64,000 bases of DNA, from positions 186,001-250,000 of the forward strand of contig CAZCBX010000001.1 in the NCBI GenBank assembly GCA_964497185.1, written 5' to 3'. The notes under the pieces were generated by a model that was not told where the DNA came from, made no database searches, and saw only the letters and a program-made list of their open reading frames with translations. Positions 59,853-64,000 of this stretch are shown one piece after another (the stretch's first letter is position 1; each line of letters starts with the position of its first letter). The position numbers were made by a program, and so were the translations under genes. Origin of the DNA: CAZCBX01 sp964497185. GTDB taxonomy: Bacteria > Bdellovibrionota_G > JALEGL01 > JAGRMV01.

Positions 59853-61892
59853 ATGAAAAATTTTTCTGTTTGTTTCCTATTGGCCACTGTTTTTTTGGCC
59901 ACGCCTTATGCCAAGGCAAAAAAAGCGCTGCCTTTTTCCTTTTACATCCAGCCTGCAAAACTTACCCAAGCCTGTGCTGAGCATCAGCAAAAGCTACAAG
60001 CATCCATCCAGCAAATCATGGACACCCAAAACGCGACGTTTTCAAACACGGTCGTGGCACTGGAACAAGCGTTAGCCTGGTTTGACCGAGACACCAATTT
60101 AATCACCTTTTTGGCTTATGTATCGCCGGATGCGGATCTACGTGAAGCGTCCAAAGCGTGCGAGCTTGAAATTGAAAAAATGTACATTGATCTTTTTGCC
60201 AATCAAGCTTTGTTTGAACAAGTGCAGCAAGTGGTCAAAAGCAAGGCTTATAAAAAATTAAACATGGAGGACCAGCGCTTGGTCGATGCTTATCACCGGG
60301 GCTTTATCAGCAATGGTTTGGGTGTTGAAAAAAAAGAGGATCGGGAGCAAGTCGTTGCATTAAAAAAGGAAATTGCAGCCTTAACCTCTGAATTTGCCAA
60401 AAACATTCGTGAAAAAACGGGCACTCTTTGGGTGACCAAAGAGCAGCTGGCGGGCATGGATCCAGCATTTATCGCGCGTCTAGAAAGAAAAAAAGATCAG
60501 TATCAATTAACCACAGACTATCCCGTATATATGCCATTTATGCGACAGGGCAGCCATGCACCCACCCGTAAAGCATTGGCGAAGGTGTATCAACAGCGCG
60601 GCGGCAAAGAAAATGTGAACTTATTGGAAACCACGCTTGTTAAACGAGCCGAGCTGGCAAAGCTGCTTGGTTTTGAAACCCATGCCCATGCGGTGCTGGG
60701 TTTAAAAGAGCGGATGGCCCAATCGCCCCAACAGGTTCAAACGTTTATCACCGAGCTGCAAACCAAACTCAAACCATTGCTGGACAAAGATGTAGCCAAA
60801 ATGAAACAGCTCAAGTGCAAAGAAATCGACTGTAAAAAATCGACGGACACACCCCTTGAAATTTATGATGTGAGGTATTACCGCCACCAAATGAAACAAG
60901 AAAAAGGCAACCTCGACATGCAAAAAATTCAAGAATACTTTCCGTTGGACAAAGTGACCGAGGGTATGTTTGAAATCTACCAAACATTGTTGGGCGTTTC
61001 GTTTCAGGCTGTACCCAATCCGCCGCGGTGGCATGAGGCGGTGAAGCTGTATCAAGTGACCGACTCCGCAACGGATCAGACTTTGGGTTACTTTTACATG
61101 GATTTATTTCCGCGCGAAGGCAAATACAAACATGCGGCCGCCTTTAATTTGGGCAAACCTCAAAAAATCAACGGCCAGACGCACACCACGCTGTCCGCCA
61201 TGGTGTGTAATTTTACACCGCCCAGCAACACGCAGCCTTCGCTGCTAACGCACGATGAAGTGGAAACTTATTTTCATGAGTTTGGTCATGTCATGCATGG
61301 CGTGGTTTCGCAAACGCAGTATGCCTCACAAGGCGGGACTTCGGTGGCGCGTGATTTTGTAGAAGCACCTTCTCAAATGCTGGAAAACTGGGTTTGGGAT
61401 GCCAAAGCGTTGGCTTTGTTATCTTCGCACTATCAAACCGGTCAACCCTTGCCTCAAACCGAGCTGGACCAGTTGTCGGCCCTTCAAACCGTGGCATCTG
61501 GGTACAATTATTCCAGACAGCTATTTTATGCCATGCTGGATATGCAATATCATACGGCCACCAAAGCAATCGACACCATGGACCTTTGGGGTCGATTGCA
61601 AAAAGAGTATTTAGGCATTGAAATGTTGGACGATACCTATCCGCAGGCCTCCTTTGGCCATCCGATGGGTGGCTATGATGCCGGTTATTATGGGTACATG
61701 TGGTCAAAAGTGTACGCGCAAGATATGTACACTCGTTTTGAGCGCAAGGGTATACTCAACCCCAAGGTTGGCGCTCGCTACCGCAAATGGATTTTGGAAA
61801 AAGGCAGCGCCAAACCGGCAGATGTATTGGTGCGAAAATTTTTAAAACGCTCGCCCAATCAGCAAGCCTTTATTGAAAGTTTGGGACTGTAA
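59853..61892 (+). CDS. M3-family zinc metallopeptidase, exported (oligopeptidase)
   Basis: A 679-aa peptidase of the thimet oligopeptidase/Dcp family. The zinc site is VETYFHEFGHVMHG with His475, Glu476 and His479, and a downstream Glu in FVEAPSQMLENW is the third ligand. A C-terminal GYDAGYYGYMWSKVYAQDMY block supports M3, with the substrate-binding Tyr/His region. An N-terminal signal peptide (SVCFLLATVFLATPYAKA) places it in the periplasm, unlike cytoplasmic OpdA. The start is ATG 59853, with AAGGA about 12 bases before it, rather than a TTG at 59844. It overlaps the MBL gene by one base (TAATG). Confidence 0.93.
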   Translation: MKNFSVCFLLATVFLATPYAKAKKALPFSFYIQPAKLTQACAEHQQKLQASIQQIMDTQNATFSNTVVALEQALAWFDRDTNLITFLAYVSPDADLREASKACELEIEKMYIDLFANQALFEQVQQVVKSKAYKKLNMEDQRLVDAYHRGFISNGLGVEKKEDREQVVALKKEIAALTSEFAKNIREKTGTLWVTKEQLAGMDPAFIARLERKKDQYQLTTDYPVYMPFMRQGSHAPTRKALAKVYQQRGGKENVNLLETTLVKRAELAKLLGFETHAHAVLGLKERMAQSPQQVQTFITELQTKLKPLLDKDVAKMKQLKCKEIDCKKSTDTPLEIYDVRYYRHQMKQEKGNLDMQKIQEYFPLDKVTEGMFEIYQTLLGVSFQAVPNPPRWHEAVKLYQVTDSATDQTLGYFYMDLFPREGKYKHAAAFNLGKPQKINGQTHTTLSAMVCNFTPPSNTQPSLLTHDEVETYFHEFGHVMHGVVSQTQYASQGGTSVARDFVEAPSQMLENWVWDAKALALLSSHYQTGQPLPQTELDQLSALQTVASGYNYSRQLFYAMLDMQYHTATKAIDTMDLWGRLQKEYLGIEMLDDTYPQASFGHPMGGYDAGYYGYMWSKVYAQDMYTRFERKGILNPKVGARYRKWILEKGSAKPADVLVRKFLKRSPNQQAFIESLGL

Positions 61893-62554
61893 TGAAAGAC
61901 ACGCAAGCATTGTTTTTTCTTCAAATGGAATTGGGTCCCATGGCCAACTTTGTATACTTTATGGGCGATCCGTCCACGCGTGAAATGATGGTGGTGGATC
62001 CAGCATGGGACGTAAACACCATACGGCAAGTCGCAGCAGATCATGATTACCGGTTGACCAAGGCGCTTATCACACACGGTCATCCAGATCACATCAATGC
62101 AGTCGAAACCCTTTTGCATGAAGACGGCATCCAAGTCTATATGCACAAAGATGAAGTGCCATGGATTGATGGGTGGAAAGAAACCGCCATTGCCACCGAA
62201 CATTTAACCAAGGTAGCGCTGGGGCAACATGAGATCAGCTGCATTCATACACCGGGCCATACCCAAGGCTCTCAATGTTTTTTATTCAATGATCAGCTCA
62301 TTACGGGCGACACATTGTTCATTGATGGATGTGGACGCACGGATCTGCCGGGTGGTGATCCCGAAAAACTGTACACCAGTTTAACCCAAGTCATCCGCGC
62401 CATGCCCGATCAGACAGTTTTGTATCCTGGGCATCGATACCATGAGGACGCCCATCAATGCTTGTCTGATCAAAAACGAACCAACCCTTTTTTACAAGCT
62501 CAAACCAAAACTCAATTTTTATCCAAGGTCCGCCCCGACCTAAGCCATATATGA
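61892..62554 (+). CDS. metallo-beta-lactamase-fold hydrolase (glyoxalase II-like)
   Basis: A 220-aa MBL-fold protein. It has the HxHxDH motif in THGHPDHINAVE (about 62), a third His in HTPGHTQGSQCFLF, the bridging Asp in ITGDTLFIDGCGRTDLPGG, and a final His in LYPGHRYHE. It resembles glyoxalase II and persulfide dioxygenase-type enzymes; GRTDLPGG is typical of this branch. It is translationally coupled to the M3 peptidase by the TAATG overlap. A role with the VOC glyoxalase I at 15172 is possible. Confidence 0.9.
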   Translation: MKDTQALFFLQMELGPMANFVYFMGDPSTREMMVVDPAWDVNTIRQVAADHDYRLTKALITHGHPDHINAVETLLHEDGIQVYMHKDEVPWIDGWKETAIATEHLTKVALGQHEISCIHTPGHTQGSQCFLFNDQLITGDTLFIDGCGRTDLPGGDPEKLYTSLTQVIRAMPDQTVLYPGHRYHEDAHQCLSDQKRTNPFLQAQTKTQFLSKVRPDLSHI

Positions 62555-62581
62555 TTGTTTCATTTATCCCTAAGCTACGGA

Positions 62582-62655
62582 GGTTTTTGTCCAAACTCTA
62601 CAGGGCAGGACTCCGCTTCGCTGCGTAACAGCCCTTACGCGCTTGAACAAAAACC
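62582..62655 (+). repeat. large extragenic palindrome, element 5 (core type A)
   Basis: Arms 62582-62606 and 62631-62655 pair well only at the ends (GGTTTTTGT and GGGC) and poorly in the middle. They enclose a 24-base core containing AGGACTCCGCTTCGCTGCG, one base different from element 2. Its right arm also shares GCCCTT-CGCGCTTG with element 2. This looks like a degenerating copy. It lies 27 bases after the MBL gene stop. Confidence 0.8.
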
Positions 62656-62707
62656 CTTTTGCCACACACAAATCGAACTCTGTTCCAAAGTAAAATAAAT
62701 GATACAA

Positions 62708-62733
62708 ACAAACGCCATCGGCGTTTATCTTTA
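62708..62733 (+). terminator. intrinsic terminator, ACAAACGCC family (one arm decayed)
   Basis: ACAAACGCC (62708-62716), loop ATC, GGCGTTTAT (62720-62728), then CTTTATA. It is the same stem as at 28808 and 40842, with one end mismatched. The rest of the gap to 62811 shows nothing. Confidence 0.6.
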
Positions 62734-62810
62734 TAACGACACTAAAACTGCCCCACAGAGGAAGCATCAGACCCCCTCGGGCCCCACGGCGCCTCAATGA
62801 AACAAACCCA

Positions 62811-64000
62811 TTAAACCAACGTCATGATTTGGTCAAAAACCGAATTCGGTGTAAAGCCAAAGTGTTCAGCAACAACTTTGCCGGGCCCCGAAGCACCAAA
62901 TTCATCCATCGAAATCACCAAGCCATCCGCACCAACCCATTTGTACCAAAGGTCACCTTGAGCTGCTTCTATGGCCACAGTTCGGATGTTTTCAGGCAGT
63001 ACATTGTGAATGTAATGGGTGTCTTGTTCCGCAAAACGTTCCAAACATGGGATGGAAACCACCCGTACAGATTTATCTTTCTTTTCAAGCAGGGCCTTGG
63101 TCTCCATGGCAAGACCCACTTCAGACCCGGTGGCTATCAAGATTAAATCCAGTTCGGGTTGAATACCTTCGGATAAAATGTACCCGCCTTTGTCCAAATC
63201 GGGGTGCATGTCTTGGGCGACTTCAGGTAAGTTTTGACGGGTTAAAATAATAGAGGTTGGCCCGTCGGTTTTTTCCAAAGCCCACTTCCAAGCCATGGCC
63301 GTTTCATACGCATCGCAAGGCCGAATCACCTGATGGTTGGGAATCAACCGAAGGCTGGGCACTTGCTCCACGGGTTGGTGGGTGGGACCATCTTCGCCCA
63401 CATGAAAACTATCATGGGTGAAAACGAAAATATTCTGTAATTTGGATAAGGCCGCCAATCGAATGGCCGGGCGCATGTAATCAGAAAATACAAGAAACGT
63501 GGACGAAAACGGAATGCAGCTACCATGCAGGCGCATACCGTTGGTGATGGCGCCCATGGCATGTTCACGAATGCCAAAGTGAATGTTTCGGCCATCGAAT
63601 TTGTTCTTCTGAATGTGATCTTCTTCGGCGAGTGTCGTTTTGCAAGAGCTGGCCAAATCTGCTGATCCACCGACCAGACCAGGAACATGCTGTGCCACTT
63701 GTTGTAAAATTTTTCCAGAAAGCGCACGGGTTGCGGCCGGCATTTCTGGTAGGCAAGCGGTCCAATCAATCTTTGTTACATCAGGTGATGTCCAGCGCCT
63801 GTCCCACTGCTGGGCTTTGTCGGGATGACTTTCACGCCATTGCTGCATTTTTTCTTCCCATGCTTTGCGCTGTTCATCCACCGCAGCAGCCCGTTCTTTG
63901 AAATGCTGATACACTTCGTCGGGCACGACAAATGTATCGCCGGTCGACCATGACAGTGCTTTGCGCGTGGCTGCGACTTCGTCTTTGCCCAAGGGCGCGC
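62811..64000 (-). CDS. tkt: transketolase, middle and C-terminal part (5' end outside window)
   Basis: About 396 codons of a transketolase remain; the frame runs off the right edge, where GKDEVAATRKALSW is the standard mid-protein block, so the N-terminal thiamine-binding domain is missing from view. Present are the pyrimidine-domain motif FGIREHAMGAITNGM with the catalytic Glu, VFTHDSFHVGEDGPTHQPVEQVPSLR, and the C-terminal domain with ILTRQNLPE, LIATGSEVGLAM and SMDEFGASGPGKVVAEHFGF. It transfers two-carbon ketol units in the pentose phosphate pathway. It is convergent with the MBL gene. Confidence 0.97.
   Translation of the reverse strand, partial: APLGKDEVAATRKALSWSTGDTFVVPDEVYQHFKERAAAVDEQRKAWEEKMQQWRESHPDKAQQWDRRWTSPDVTKIDWTACLPEMPAATRALSGKILQQVAQHVPGLVGGSADLASSCKTTLAEEDHIQKNKFDGRNIHFGIREHAMGAITNGMRLHGSCIPFSSTFLVFSDYMRPAIRLAALSKLQNIFVFTHDSFHVGEDGPTHQPVEQVPSLRLIPNHQVIRPCDAYETAMAWKWALEKTDGPTSIILTRQNLPEVAQDMHPDLDKGGYILSEGIQPELDLILIATGSEVGLAMETKALLEKKDKSVRVVSIPCLERFAEQDTHYIHNVLPENIRTVAIEAAQGDLWYKWVGADGLVISMDEFGASGPGKVVAEHFGFTPNSVFDQIMTLV

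Overview
The window is a densely packed chromosomal segment of moderate GC from a diderm (Gram-negative) bacterium. LapA/LapB, three lipobox lipoproteins, a DsbD, a prepilin-like protein, RseP and TatA all point to an outer membrane. Core genes are of a 'deltaproteobacterial-grade' style (Bdellovibrionota, Myxococcota or similar), but the species cannot be named from sequence alone. There is no phage, no transposase gene and no CRISPR array. The accessory content is small: a nucleotidyltransferase pair, a DUF4143 ATPase, extragenic hairpins and a MITE-like insertion.

Layout. 0-5.5 kb: a fatty/branched acyl-CoA module (acyl-CoA dehydrogenase, a two-subunit B12 mutase with isobutyryl-CoA mutase signature residues, a second acyl-CoA dehydrogenase, acetoacetyl-CoA synthetase). 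5.7-12.7 kb: patatin, then a + strand operon ftsB-like / GGDEF / xseA / xseB / rimK-like / dnaJ-like. 13-16.4 kb: accessory pair, Ycf46-like AAA ATPase, VOC enzyme, flavodoxin-like protein; then tRNA-Leu(GAG). 17.4-27.5 kb: a long - strand operon rpsB-tsf-pyrH-frr-uppS-dxr-rseP-tsaB-lepB2-pilZ-lepB1-mutY, with a clear promoter and structured leader. 27.5-32.9 kb: CpaF-type ATPase, DUF4143 ATPase behind a 40-bp perfect palindrome, SGNH hydrolase, lipoprotein, fasciclin. 33-44 kb: asnS, MaoC-like hydratase, PilZ-AMIN membrane protein, tatA, CPBP protease, lapA-lapB, yifB/comM. 44-64 kb: housekeeping genes (ispG, rsmB-like, LOG, CDF-pyk, redoxin-dsbD, a FabL-like enoyl reductase, greA, putA-like proline dehydrogenase, pduO, gph, ygfZ, M3 peptidase, MBL hydrolase, partial transketolase).

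How the genes connect. The B12 mutase would interconvert isobutyryl- and butyryl-CoA. The adjacent dehydrogenase would carry butyryl-CoA on to crotonyl-CoA, and AacS would feed acetoacetate into the same pool. PduO at 57.7 kb supplies adenosylcobalamin. GGDEF, two PilZ-type proteins, the CpaF ATPase and a prepilin-like protein suggest c-di-GMP-linked surface functions. dxr and ispG give the MEP pathway and uppS uses its product.

Most unusual signals. (1) Five large extragenic palindromes share a conserved core but have arms of different sequence. All are in the same orientation, each 21-43 bp after a + strand stop codon and between convergent genes, and most are followed by a small terminator hairpin. 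(2) A 155-bp MITE-like element has inverted ends and a CTGT target duplication. (3) Several monocistronic or first genes have the -10 hexamer 6-10 nt before the start codon, which implies leaderless transcription. (4) A 40-bp perfect palindrome abuts the DUF4143 ATPase start codon. (5) The mutase carries Phe/Gln substrate-site residues, so it is probably not a methylmalonyl-CoA mutase.
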